Shown in pieces: positions 15,097 through 25,952 of a stretch of DNA of 64,000 bases. Both the position numbers and the translations under genes were made by a program. The stretch is from Hydrogenophaga sp. GTDB lineage: Bacteria; Pseudomonadota; Gammaproteobacteria; Burkholderiales; Burkholderiaceae_C. Under the pieces are notes generated by a model. That model was given only the letters and a program-made list of their open reading frames with translations, did not search any database and was not told the DNA's origin. The stretch lies in NCBI RefSeq assembly GCF_030158645.1, contig NZ_JAOASO010000168.1, forward strand, positions 1-64,000. The letters are read 5' to 3'. Each line of letters opens with the position of its first letter. The first letter of the stretch is position 1.

Positions 15097-15978
15097 ATGC
15101 CGCCTGCCCGCCGCCGCCCCGCTCCCCGCGCCCTCCCTTTGGGGGACACCGATCCGTTCCGACCCACACCGCAACACCCGGTGCGCTGCAGGGCGCGCCA
15201 GGTCGACAGCGACAACCAGTTCGAACCGCACCACCACGCCTGGGGCCAACTGGCTTACTGCGCCAGCGGCCTCTTGCAGGTGACCGTGGACGCGGGCGAG
15301 CAAGCGGCCTCCCGGGAAACCACCACCATCGTGCCGCCCTCGCGCGCGGTGTGGATACCGCCGGGCGCCCGGCACGCCGTGACGATCGTCGAAGCGGCCC
15401 AGCTGCTCACGCTCTACATCGACGCCAGCACCGTGCCCACGCACTGGACCCACTCGCGCGTGATGGTGGTGTCGCCCCTGCTGCGCGAACTGGTGCACGC
15501 GCTGGACCGGCCGCAGCCACCCACCCTGGCAGCCGGTCGGGCGTTGCTGACCCTGCTGTTGCACGAGATGGAGCACGCCGACACCCAGCCGCTGGGCGTG
15601 CCCATGCCCTGCGTCGGTGGTGGCGACCGGCGGCTGCGCAACCTGTGCGAAGCGGTGATGCAGGCCCCGGCCCAGCACGCCACGCTCGCGGCCTGGGCAG
15701 CGCACGCCGGGGCCAGCGAACGCACGCTGGCGCGGCTGTTTCGGGACGAACTGGGCACGAGCTTTCAGCGCTGGCGCCAGCAGGTGGTGCTGGCGCACGC
15801 CATGCCCATGCTGGCACGGGGCGTGTCGGTGGCCCGGGTGGCTCAGGCCAGTGGGTATGCGAGCGAAAGCGCGTTTTCCGCCATGTTCAAGTCGGCCATG
15901 GGCCTGCCTCCCACCCGACTGCTGGCCCAGGCCAGGGCCAGGCCTCAGGCCGCCACGGCTTCGTCGACCCGGGGCTGA
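15097..15978 (+). CDS. AraC-family transcriptional regulator with cupin sensor
   Basis: The 293-residue protein has an N-terminal cupin region at about residues 25-115 (FEPHHHAWGQLAYCASG, then PPSRAVWIPPGARHAV). Two AraC helix-turn-helix motifs follow at the C-terminus (ATLAAWAAHAGASERTLARLFRDELG and the family signature ending in GYASESAFSAMFKSAMGLPPT). ATG 15097 leaves a 92-bp divergent promoter region with the MFS gene; an in-frame ATG at 15031 would leave only 26 bp and add 22 residues. The last 34 bp overlap the 3' end of the DUF1631 gene on the other strand. It probably regulates the divergent exporter. Confidence 0.83.
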   Translation: MPPARRRPAPRALPLGDTDPFRPTPQHPVRCRARQVDSDNQFEPHHHAWGQLAYCASGLLQVTVDAGEQAASRETTTIVPPSRAVWIPPGARHAVTIVEAAQLLTLYIDASTVPTHWTHSRVMVVSPLLRELVHALDRPQPPTLAAGRALLTLLLHEMEHADTQPLGVPMPCVGGGDRRLRNLCEAVMQAPAQHATLAAWAAHAGASERTLARLFRDELGTSFQRWRQQVVLAHAMPMLARGVSVARVAQASGYASESAFSAMFKSAMGLPPTRLLAQARARPQAATASSTRG

Positions 15979-18422
15979 TCGGCTGCGATGGCCTCGATGG
16001 CCTTGCGCACCACGCTCTGGCCGTCCACGGGCCGCAGCAGGCGGTTGGCAATCAGGCGTTCGCAACTGCGTTTGGTCATGGAATGCGGGCGGCCGCCCCG
16101 GCTCACAAACATGAACAGCGTGCCGCGGTTGCTGGCCCAGATCAGTTGGGCACGCAGCCACTCGCGGTGCGAATACAGGTCGACCCAGTCGCCTTCGCGC
16201 AGGCCGGCCAGCAATGTGATGGCATCGAACGGAATGTCCTCTTCGCCTGGCGCCGCCGGCTCGCTGCCCGGTTGCACAGGTGAGGCTTCGCTCGCCGGGC
16301 TGTGGTCGGAGAGTTCGGAAAAGTCGGTGGGCAGGGTGTCTTCAAAACCCGCCGCTTCCAGCTCTTCACGTCCCAGCCAGGGCTGGGCGGCCTTTCGGGG
16401 TTTGCGCTGCTCCGGCGTGGCGGGCAGGGTTTCGTCGAGCTCCATCGACATGGACGAGGTCTCCAGCGGCACCGGGTTCGACGCACTCGCGTCGGCCCTC
16501 GCCCGCGCGCGCCGCAGACCCAGCACCGGCTGGTGCAATCGCATCAGCGCATCGAAGAACGGTTTGGTTTCTTCGCGCGTCTTGCCCAGCGACTCCAGGC
16601 CCGCGTGCAGCGTGCCCAGCATGCCGGGCACCATCTCCAGCAGTTGGGCCGGCAGGCGCAAGGTGACTTCTTTTTTGGTGCTCCACAGCAGGTTGGAAAC
16701 CACCTTGCGGTAGCCACCTGGATCGAGCTGGCCCTGGGGCGCATTGAGCTGCGCCGAGGCAATCACCAGCGACCAGGGACCATAGAGGAAGTCGAGGATG
16801 AAGCCTGGCGCGTGGTCCACGTCCGGCCGCTGGCTCAAGTCCCACGCGACCTGGTCGGCCAAGGTCTGGCGCGCTTCCGCGTGCCGGATGGCCTGCAGGT
16901 TGTTGTCCTGCGCGGCCACGTCCTGCCGGTCCTGGCTTTCCCATTCCTGGAGCAGTTCGTCGAGCGCGATCGAGAACGCTTGCGGATCGTCGGTCTCGAG
17001 TTCGTTGAGCGCATTGAACGCCTGCTGCACCGGCTGGAAAAACTCGGCGAACTCACTGGCGAACTCGTCGTTGTATTTGAAGCTGCGCTGCGCCACGCAC
17101 TCCACCAGGCGGCGAGCCGGGTGGGCGTCTTCGCTGAAAAAGCGCGGGTTGGCCATGGCCAGGCGCAAGAGTGAAGGCTCCAGCGCCACCACGGCTTCGC
17201 GCACCGGCGCCAACAGCAGCGGGTCTTGCGCAACCTGGTTGACCAACTTGCGCACCACATCCAGGCCCATGGCCTGCGCCACGCGCTCGGCCTTCTGCTT
17301 GAGCTGCATGAGCACGCGGGCGCGCTCGTGGGCGGCGGCAAAGTCGCCCCAGGTCTTTTGGCTGAGCTGGGTGCCGATGTCCACCGATCGCGCCGGCCGG
17401 TCCACCGCAGGCAGGGCCTTGTACTGCTCGCTGCGCCGCACCACCATCGTCTCGTCGAGCGTGGGGATGGCGGCAAAGGCCTCGATGGCGGCAAGCTCTT
17501 CGCTCACCTGCTCGTAGTACTCGGGCGCGAGCGTCTGCTCGTACCGCTGTCCGCCCTTCTCCAGGAAGTTGTGCAGGTACTGGTTGTCCACCGGCGTCTG
17601 CAGGCGGGCAAGTTGCGGCATGTCGGGCACGAAGCCGCCCCAGTGCGCCTCGCCCGTGCTGTCGCCGCGGTGTTCCAGCGGCGCCTGCCCCGAAGGATTC
17701 CACTCGGTGGCCGCCGGGCCTGGTCCGCGTGCGGCGCGGGCCGCACCGGCGGCCGACCTGGCTGCCGCGCCCGGGGCGTCGGCCATGAGGCGCACGCGGT
17801 AGCCGGCTTCCTGCACGTTGGCGCGTTGCAGCACCAGGGTGAGACGGGCGTAAAGCCCCTTGAGTTCGTGACCCAGGGCCTTGCCGCAGTGACGCAGCCA
17901 AAGTGCGCGCAACTGGGAATCGGGCTCGTCCAGCGACATCATGTCCCGCAACGCCCGCACAAAAACGGCCGGGCGCAAGGGGTTCATGTCGGCCTGCACC
18001 GTGGCCAGACCTTGCAACGAACTCATGAGCGCGTCCAGCACCTTGAGTTCTTGCTCCAGCGGTGGCAGCAAGCTTTGCAACAGACGGGCCGATTCGATCG
18101 ACTCGGTGACGGTGTCGTCCTCCACCAGCGAGAGGTACGCGGACTCGGTCAGCAAGGCGGTGCGGGATGAAGCGGGTGCGTCGGTGGGCACGGCAAACGC
18201 CTCGCGCAGACGCTGCGGGTAATCGGTCACCCAGCCTTCTTTTTCCTGGCGAATGCGCCACCAGGCTTTGGCAATGCGATCGCGCTGGGCCAACTCCAGG
18301 CACTGCTTCTCGGCCTCCTGCAAGCCAATCACCGCCGCGTCAAGGCAACGCCCGAGCATCGCGGGGGCGTCTTCAAGTGCCTCGGCAAGGCACTGCTGCA
18401 GCAATCGGGGGGGCACCGTCAT
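15945..18422 (-). CDS. DUF1631 domain protein
   Basis: The 825-residue protein matches the DUF1631 family in length and in segments such as the LLPPLEQELKVLDALMSSLQ and YNDEFASEFAEFFQPVQQAFNAL stretches. It is mostly helical with no membrane segment. The last ~70 residues (DWVDLYSHREWLRAQLIWAS...FMFVSRGGRPHSM) look like the PilZ-like C-terminal subdomain of this family; that resemblance is my reading. The molecular function of the family is not firmly known. Old 'thymidine phosphorylase' labels are not supported by anything visible. A TGTGA-N6-TCACG CRP-like site lies 35 bp upstream of the start. Confidence 0.8.
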   Translation of the reverse strand: MTVPPRLLQQCLAEALEDAPAMLGRCLDAAVIGLQEAEKQCLELAQRDRIAKAWWRIRQEKEGWVTDYPQRLREAFAVPTDAPASSRTALLTESAYLSLVEDDTVTESIESARLLQSLLPPLEQELKVLDALMSSLQGLATVQADMNPLRPAVFVRALRDMMSLDEPDSQLRALWLRHCGKALGHELKGLYARLTLVLQRANVQEAGYRVRLMADAPGAAARSAAGAARAARGPGPAATEWNPSGQAPLEHRGDSTGEAHWGGFVPDMPQLARLQTPVDNQYLHNFLEKGGQRYEQTLAPEYYEQVSEELAAIEAFAAIPTLDETMVVRRSEQYKALPAVDRPARSVDIGTQLSQKTWGDFAAAHERARVLMQLKQKAERVAQAMGLDVVRKLVNQVAQDPLLLAPVREAVVALEPSLLRLAMANPRFFSEDAHPARRLVECVAQRSFKYNDEFASEFAEFFQPVQQAFNALNELETDDPQAFSIALDELLQEWESQDRQDVAAQDNNLQAIRHAEARQTLADQVAWDLSQRPDVDHAPGFILDFLYGPWSLVIASAQLNAPQGQLDPGGYRKVVSNLLWSTKKEVTLRLPAQLLEMVPGMLGTLHAGLESLGKTREETKPFFDALMRLHQPVLGLRRARARADASASNPVPLETSSMSMELDETLPATPEQRKPRKAAQPWLGREELEAAGFEDTLPTDFSELSDHSPASEASPVQPGSEPAAPGEEDIPFDAITLLAGLREGDWVDLYSHREWLRAQLIWASNRGTLFMFVSRGGRPHSMTKRSCERLIANRLLRPVDGQSVVRKAIEAIAADQPRVDEAVAA

Positions 18423-18456
18423 CGGCTGATCGCGGCTGTGGGCCGCCAGGTCGGGG

Positions 18457-18472
18457 TGTGAAACAAGTCACG
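18457..18472. promoter_or_regulatory. CRP-type site TGTGA-AACAAG-TCACG
   Basis: This matches the CRP consensus TGTGA-N6-TCACA at nine of ten informative bases and is nearly palindromic. It lies 35 bp upstream of the DUF1631 start and 170 bp upstream of the small conserved gene. The CRP-like protein encoded at 10568-11215 has the residues to read this sequence. Confidence 0.5.
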
Positions 18473-18642
18473 GTTATACCTGCGCATGCCGCCCGGGGCG
18501 TGACACCACTGAGATAAGGCGGATATCGGTCTCCGAACGGTCAACACTGCTGCAGAAAGGCCGCGGCGTCAAAGCGCTGTCACAACTGGCATGCAACATG
18601 CAAGGGTGCTGTCAAACACACACCGGCTTCAGGGAAACAACA

Positions 18643-18900
18643 ATGATCCAGACCACCGCCCGGCGCTACGCCAAAACCAACATGGCATGGGAAGCCCTGT
18701 CCCGCCCCGACGCGGTGGGCCGGCAAGCGCACACGCTGCTGCTCATGGCCAACGGTCGGCGCAGCGAGCAGGAGCTGTCGCTGCTGCTGGGCACGGACGT
18801 GTCCGAACTGGCCTACGGACTGATGGAAAAGGGTTTTCTGCAGAACACCGCAGCGGTCGTGCAACCCGACCCCGATGAGGACACGCTGACCGGCGCCTGA
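18643..18900 (+). CDS. Small conserved protein, winged-helix-like
   Basis: The product is 85 residues from ATG 18643; the track's ATG 18598 adds 15 Cys-containing residues with no ribosome-binding site. The middle (NGRRSEQELSLLLGTDVSELAYGLMEKGFL) reads like a small winged-helix module in which a two-helix turn is followed by a 'G-F-L' wing. The ends are polar and acidic. I do not recognise the family by name. It may be a DNA- or protein-binding adaptor. It stands alone, divergent from DUF1631 and convergent with the aldehyde dehydrogenase gene (stops 17 bp apart). Confidence 0.6.
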   Translation: MIQTTARRYAKTNMAWEALSRPDAVGRQAHTLLLMANGRRSEQELSLLLGTDVSELAYGLMEKGFLQNTAAVVQPDPDEDTLTGA

Positions 18901-18917
18901 GCCGCGTCAGCGAAAGC

Positions 18918-20345
18918 TCACAACCAGCGCTTGAGCAGCCCCATGATCTGGTCGAAGCGCGGCCCGTAGGGCGGGTAGAACACATGCCCCATCGAGAAGC
19001 GCGACTGCACCAGAACGGGCTTTTGCTGGGTGAAGCGCAGGAAACCGGTTTCGCCGTGGTACGCGCCCCAGCCGCTTTCGCCCACGCCGCCGAACGGCAG
19101 GCCTTCGTGGGCGACGTGCATGAGGGTGTCGTTGACGCTCACCCCGCCGCTCACCGTATTCGCCATCACCTGGTCGCGTTGGGAGGTGTCGGTGCCGAAC
19201 CAGTAAAGCGCCAGCGGCCGCGGGCGGGCGTTGATGTAGCGGATGGCCTCGTCCAGGCTGTCGTACGCCACCACCGGGAGGATGGGACCGAAGATTTCTT
19301 CGTCCAGCAGCTTCAAGCCTGAATCGGGATTGAACACCAGGGTGGGGTTCATCTGGCGCGACATCGGTACCACGCCGGTCGCCGCCTGCGGCGCCACATC
19401 GACCACGCGAGCACCGTGGGAGGCGGCTTCGTTCAGCAGCGCCTGCAAACGGGCGTGGTGGCGATCGCTCACGATGGCGGCGTAATCGGGGTTGCCGGCA
19501 ATGGTGGGGAACAAGCGGGCCACAGCCGCGGTGTACGCCCGCTCGAACGCGGCTTCCTGGCCGCGCGGCAGCATCACGTAGTCGGGCGCGATGCAGGTCT
19601 GGCCGGCGTTGAGCAGCTTGCCATGGGCAATTTTCACCGCCGCCTCATCCAGGTTGCACGACGTGTCCACGATGCAGGGTGACTTGCCACCCAGTTCCAG
19701 GGTGGTGGGCGTGAGGTTGGCGGCCGCAGCGGCAGCCACCTTGCGCCCCACGGCGGTGGAGCCGGTGAAGAACAGGTGGTCGAACGGCAGGCTGGCGAAG
19801 TCGTGCGCCACGTCGGCGCCCCCGAGCACCACGCTGAACTCGTCGGCGGAGAACGCGCCCTGCACCAGCGAGGCCATGAGCGCCGAGCTGTGGGGCGTGA
19901 GTTCGCTGGGCTTGAGCATCACGCGGTTGCCCGCGGCCAGCGCGGTGGCGGCCGGGCCGAGGTTCAGCTGCAACGGGTAATTCCAGGGGCCGATGACGCC
20001 CACCACGCCCAGCGGCTGGCGCTGGATGTGCGCGCTGGCGGGCTGCAAGTACAGCGGCGTGGCCACGCGGCGGGTTTTCATCCAGTGCGGCAGTTCCTTG
20101 TGCAGCTGCCCGATGGCCGCACGCAGCACGAACAAATCGGCCACTTCGGTGAGCTGGCGCGATCGCACGCCGAAGTCGGCCTGCACCGCGTCGGACAGCG
20201 CAGCCCCGTGCTGGTCAATCAGCACCTTGAGCCGCGCGAGGCGGTCGCGGCGCAGCGCCAGTGGCACATCGATCTGGGCGCGGCTGGCGCTGTGCTGTGC
20301 GTCAAACAGGGCGCGCAGGGGAAGGGTCGGGGGTATCTGGGTCAT
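18918..20345 (-). CDS. Aldehyde dehydrogenase, coniferyl-aldehyde dehydrogenase type
   Basis: This 475-residue NAD(P)-dependent enzyme has the ALDH features in order: the GVVGVIGPWNYPLQLNLGP stretch, FTGSTAVGRKVA, the general base Glu in LELGGKSP, and the nucleophile Cys in NAGQTCIAPDYV. The short C-terminus with MGHVFYPPYG and the absence of an oligomerisation extension are typical of the coniferyl-aldehyde/membrane ALDH-3-like group (CALDH). ATG 20345 is chosen over the longer track start, which adds 14 unlike residues. It would oxidise aromatic or medium-chain aldehydes to acids. It lies downstream of clpB, separated by a strong hairpin. Confidence 0.85.
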   Translation of the reverse strand: MTQIPPTLPLRALFDAQHSASRAQIDVPLALRRDRLARLKVLIDQHGAALSDAVQADFGVRSRQLTEVADLFVLRAAIGQLHKELPHWMKTRRVATPLYLQPASAHIQRQPLGVVGVIGPWNYPLQLNLGPAATALAAGNRVMLKPSELTPHSSALMASLVQGAFSADEFSVVLGGADVAHDFASLPFDHLFFTGSTAVGRKVAAAAAANLTPTTLELGGKSPCIVDTSCNLDEAAVKIAHGKLLNAGQTCIAPDYVMLPRGQEAAFERAYTAAVARLFPTIAGNPDYAAIVSDRHHARLQALLNEAASHGARVVDVAPQAATGVVPMSRQMNPTLVFNPDSGLKLLDEEIFGPILPVVAYDSLDEAIRYINARPRPLALYWFGTDTSQRDQVMANTVSGGVSVNDTLMHVAHEGLPFGGVGESGWGAYHGETGFLRFTQQKPVLVQSRFSMGHVFYPPYGPRFDQIMGLLKRWL

Positions 20346-20387
20346 GGGCGGATGATAGGTCTGGCGCCCCGACTGCGGTAGGGGCAA

Positions 20388-20411
20388 GCCCCCATCCCGA
20401 CGGATGGGGGC
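20388..20411 (-). terminator. Strong hairpin after clpB
   Basis: GCCCCCATCC-CGAC-GGATGGGGGC is a perfect ten-pair stem with a four-base loop, between the clpB stop and the aldehyde dehydrogenase start. Only a weak T-tract follows on the minus strand, so it may be an imperfect terminator or a message-stabilising hairpin. Confidence 0.55.
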
Positions 20412-20422
20412 CCCTCCCCGGA

Positions 20423-23041
<2,619 letters not shown>

Positions 23042-23059
23042 GAAGGAGCTCTCCGGGTG

Positions 23060-23103
23060 ATCAGAATGGTGGGCAGTTGGCGGCACTCCCGCGTTTTTCA
23101 AGC
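23060..23103 (-). promoter_or_regulatory. Possible heat-shock (sigma-32) promoter of clpB
   Basis: On the minus strand GGCTTGAAA, a good sigma-32 -35 element, lies about 60 bp before the clpB ATG. A -10 region (CCGCCAAC or CCCACCATT) can be proposed but neither has ideal spacing and sequence. The call rests on the -35 and on the known heat regulation of clpB. Confidence 0.35.
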
Positions 23104-23150
23104 CGCCCAGGCAGGGTGCGCCCATGGGCGGTGCGCTGGCTTGACCCAGA

Positions 23151-23342
23151 TCAATCCACCAGCGGAGGGCGCCAGTGCGCGCAAGGCCAGGCCACGTTGA
23201 GGCCGGCGCGGCGGTAGAGGGAACGCGCGGACGGGTTGCTGGCGGCCACCTGGACAAACACACGGGTGAGACCTCGGCGCACAGCTTCGGTCGCCATGGC
23301 TGAACGACTCGGCGCCGGGCGTCGCTGAACCTCACCGGTCAT
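23151..23342 (-). pseudogene. GNAT N-acetyltransferase remnant (C-terminal third)
   Basis: The 63-codon frame encodes a segment ([30 protein letters not shown], then a CAHWRPP end) that fits the last motif of GNAT acetyltransferases, where 'VxxxNxxAxxLYxxxGF' is followed by a 'YxYWR' strand. The N-terminal two thirds, including the acetyl-CoA loop (Q/RxxGxG/A), are missing. The in-frame upstream region to moaE shows no start with a GNAT fold. It sits between moaE and clpB and overlaps no conserved gene. I read it as a decayed gene. A small expressed protein cannot be excluded. Confidence 0.55.
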
Positions 23343-23415
23343 GGTCAGGGTGGGCTGCTCGCGCCGCCAGGCACGAAGCGTCAGGGCCCCGAAACAGGGC
23401 TGGAAGGACAGCGGT

Positions 23416-23889
23416 TCAGCTGTTGGTGGCGGCGATGCCCCAGCGCGCCAGCGCAGCGTCGTCGCTCACACGGGCGTCCACCCAGCGTGCGCCTTCGGGC
23501 GTCTGTTCCTTCTTCCAGAACGGGGCCTGGGTCTTGAGGTAGTCCATGAGAAATTCGCAGGCCTGGAAGCTCTGGCCGCGGTGCGCCGAAGCCACGGCCA
23601 CCAGCACGATCTGGTCCAGCGGTTGCAGCAGCCCCACACGGTGGATCACGCGGGCGCCGAAGAGGTCGAAGCGGCGGTGTGCCTCGTCAATCATGGCCTC
23701 GATGGACTTTTCGGTCATGCCGGGGTAGTGCTCCAGCTCCATGGTGCTGACGTGCTGGCCGTCGTTGCGGTCCCTGACCGTACCGATGAATGAGCACACC
23801 GCACCAATGCCCCTCTGCGTTTCGCGCAGACGGGCCACCTCGGTCGAGAGGTCGAAGTCTTCAGTCTGGATGCTGACGCGGGCGCTCAT
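23416..23889 (-). CDS. moaE: Molybdopterin synthase catalytic subunit MoaE
   Basis: MoaE, with MoaD-thiocarboxylate, converts cyclic pyranopterin monophosphate to molybdopterin. The 157-residue protein shows GAVCSFIGTVRDRNDG near residue 30, the HRVGLLQPLDQIVLVAVASAHRGQSFQAC central region, and the catalytic Lys region LKTQAPFWKKE. Length is normal. It follows moaD with a 1-bp gap and belongs to the moeA-moaD-moaE chain; GNAT remnant and clpB come next. Confidence 0.95.
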   Translation of the reverse strand: MSARVSIQTEDFDLSTEVARLRETQRGIGAVCSFIGTVRDRNDGQHVSTMELEHYPGMTEKSIEAMIDEAHRRFDLFGARVIHRVGLLQPLDQIVLVAVASAHRGQSFQACEFLMDYLKTQAPFWKKEQTPEGARWVDARVSDDAALARWGIAATNS

Positions 23890-23890
23890 G

Positions 23891-24142
23891 TCAGCCCCCG
23901 GTCACCGGGGGGAAGAAGCCCACCTCGGCACCTTCGGGGAGCGCAGCGGTCTCGGCGCTCATGGTCTGGTTCAGGGCCACCCGCACCGATTTTCCCGGCG
24001 CGAGCGCCTCGGCGTAGGCACCACCACGGGCCACCAGCTCGGCCCGCAGCGCAGCCAGCGTGCCGGCCTGCGTGTCGAGGGATTCGCTGCCGGTGCCCAA
24101 GGCCTCTCGGATGGAGGCGAAATAACGCAACTGGACTTTCAT
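23891..24142 (-). CDS. moaD: Molybdopterin synthase sulfur-carrier subunit MoaD
   Basis: This 83-residue ubiquitin-fold protein ends in the obligatory Gly-Gly (PPVTGG), which is adenylated and thiocarboxylated to donate sulfur in molybdopterin synthesis. It begins MKVQLRYFASIREALG, the usual first strand. Its start overlaps the moeA stop by four bases (24139-24142), showing tight coupling. Confidence 0.94.
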   Translation of the reverse strand: MKVQLRYFASIREALGTGSESLDTQAGTLAALRAELVARGGAYAEALAPGKSVRVALNQTMSAETAALPEGAEVGFFPPVTGG

Positions 24143-25422
24143 GCGAGGAGATCCGACAAGGAGATGAACGAAACCGGATCGCCATGGGCTACCGTGGTGC
24201 CGCCCGGGTTGTCGACCAGGCCATCGGCCCAGACGGCCGACGTCAGCACACCCGAACTCTGGTTCGGAAACAGATCGAGACCACCGGCCGCATTGCGGCG
24301 CACGCGCAGGAACTCGCGGCGTTTGTCGGCCTTGTCCAGGGTGAAATGGGCGGGCAGCGTGATGGCTTTGAGCGCTGTCGATTCGACACCTTGCAGCCGC
24401 AGCAGGAAGGGTCGCACCAGCAGCAGAAAGGTCACGAAACTGGAGACCGGGTTGCCGGGCAGACCGATGAAATGGCAGGGTGCCGCGGCGGCGACGCCGG
24501 CACCAGCGTCGCGTTTCACCGTGCCGTAGGCAAACGGCTTGCCCGGCTTCATGGCGATCTGCCAGAGGTCCAGGCTGCCCAGCTGTTGCACGGCGGGTTT
24601 GATGTGGTCTTCTTCGCCCACCGACACGCCGCCGCTGGTGAGGATGAGGTCGTGGTGGTCGGCCGCTGTCTTGAGCGCGGCCAGTGTGGCGTCGCGCTTG
24701 TCCGGCACGATGCCCAGGTCGCTCACTTCGCAGCCCATGCGGTGCAGCAGCGCACGCAGGAAAAAGCGGTTGGAGTTGTAGATCGCGCCGGGCTTCATGG
24801 CCTCGGGCGGCACATCGCCCGGCATCACGAGTTCGTCCCCGGTGGAGAAGAGCGCCACGCGAGGCCTCGCCACCACACCCAGGTGCGCCAGACCCAGGCT
24901 CGCGGCCAGGCCCAGGCTCGCGGGCGACAGGCGTTCGCCCTTGGCCAACACCACCGCACCGCGCGTGACGTCTTCACCGGCGCGGCGCACCCACTGGCCC
25001 GGCCGGGGCGCGGTCTGGATGTGCACGCCGTGGATGTTGCCACCCACCTCGATGGTGTCTTCCTGCATCACGACCGCATCGGCACCGGCGGGCATGGGCG
25101 CACCCGTGAAGATGCGTGCGCAGGTGCCGGGCTCCAGCGGTTCTCCTGCGTGGCCGGCGGCGATGCGCTGCGTCACAGCCAGCACCTGGCCGGGCGCCGT
25201 CACATCGGCTGCGCGCAGGGCATAGCCGTCCATGGACGAGTTGTCGTTGGGCGGCACTTGGAGTGCAGACACGAGGTCGTGCGCCAGCACGCGCCCATCC
25301 GCCTCGAAGGTGGTCACGGTCTCGACGCCGGTCAGCGGGCGCGCGTGCGACAGCAGGCTGACGAGGGCGTCGTCCAGCGATTTCAAGGGCGCGCGATGTT
25401 GGGAGGGTTGGGGCGAGGTCAT
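24139..25422 (-). CDS. moeA: Molybdopterin molybdotransferase MoeA
   Basis: MoeA inserts molybdate into adenylylated molybdopterin. The 427-residue protein contains VPPNDNSSMDGYALRAAD (substrate loop with the conserved Asp), the 'IFTGAPMPAGADAVVMQED' stretch, the MoCF domain signature LILTSGGVSVGEEDHIK, and LPGNPVSSFVTF. ATG 25422 overlaps the mobB stop (ATGA); the track's longer start adds 17 residues in mobB. Order mobB-moeA-moaD-moaE gives late molybdenum-cofactor steps in one operon. Confidence 0.94.
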   Translation of the reverse strand: MTSPQPSQHRAPLKSLDDALVSLLSHARPLTGVETVTTFEADGRVLAHDLVSALQVPPNDNSSMDGYALRAADVTAPGQVLAVTQRIAAGHAGEPLEPGTCARIFTGAPMPAGADAVVMQEDTIEVGGNIHGVHIQTAPRPGQWVRRAGEDVTRGAVVLAKGERLSPASLGLAASLGLAHLGVVARPRVALFSTGDELVMPGDVPPEAMKPGAIYNSNRFFLRALLHRMGCEVSDLGIVPDKRDATLAALKTAADHHDLILTSGGVSVGEEDHIKPAVQQLGSLDLWQIAMKPGKPFAYGTVKRDAGAGVAAAAPCHFIGLPGNPVSSFVTFLLLVRPFLLRLQGVESTALKAITLPAHFTLDKADKRREFLRVRRNAAGGLDLFPNQSSGVLTSAVWADGLVDNPGGTTVAHGDPVSFISLSDLLA

Positions 25423-25952
25423 AGGCTCAACGGGGTGCGGTATTCGAACCGCTCCGCATTGTCGACCAACCACGCAGCCACGTCATCGGCCACGTTCAAA
25501 TCCAGCACGGGGCAATGGGCGGCCACCGGCAGCGCACGGGCGTCATCGGTGGCGATGGCCACGATGTGCTGATCGTCGGGAAAGCGCAGCGGCTTGCCAT
25601 GGCTCTGGCGCCAGACCTCGACCTTGGGCAGGTTGCTCTGCTTGAAGCCCTCGACCAGCACCCAGTCGACATCAGCGCGCAGCTGGGCCAGCAGATCGTG
25701 CACCGAGTGCTCGACAACGGCTTCGAGTTCGCGCATGAGCACCAGCCGTTTGGGCGACGCGGCCAGCACCTCGAAAGCGCCTGCCTCGCGGTGGCGCCAG
25801 GTGTCCTTCCCCGGGTGGTCGATGTCGAACCTGTGGTGTGCGTGCTTGACCACCGACACGCGCTGGCCTCGCAGCTTGAGCGCGGGAATCAGCTGTTCAA
25901 CCAGCGTGGTTTTTCCCGATCCCGAAAAGCCGGCGAATCCAACAACCCTCAT
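25419..25952 (-). CDS. mobB: Molybdopterin-guanine dinucleotide biosynthesis adaptor MobB
   Basis: MobB is a GTP-binding partner of MobA in forming the bis-MGD cofactor. The 177-residue protein begins with the P-loop GFAGFSGSGKTTLVEQL and has the VSVVKHAHHRFDIDHPGKDTWRHREAGA stretch typical of MobB, then VLVEGFKQSNLPKVEVWR. ATG 25952 overlaps the thrC stop as ATGA and is preferred over 25964. It links the threonine operon with moeA. Confidence 0.94.
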   Translation of the reverse strand: MRVVGFAGFSGSGKTTLVEQLIPALKLRGQRVSVVKHAHHRFDIDHPGKDTWRHREAGAFEVLAASPKRLVLMRELEAVVEHSVHDLLAQLRADVDWVLVEGFKQSNLPKVEVWRQSHGKPLRFPDDQHIVAIATDDARALPVAAHCPVLDLNVADDVAAWLVDNAERFEYRTPLSL

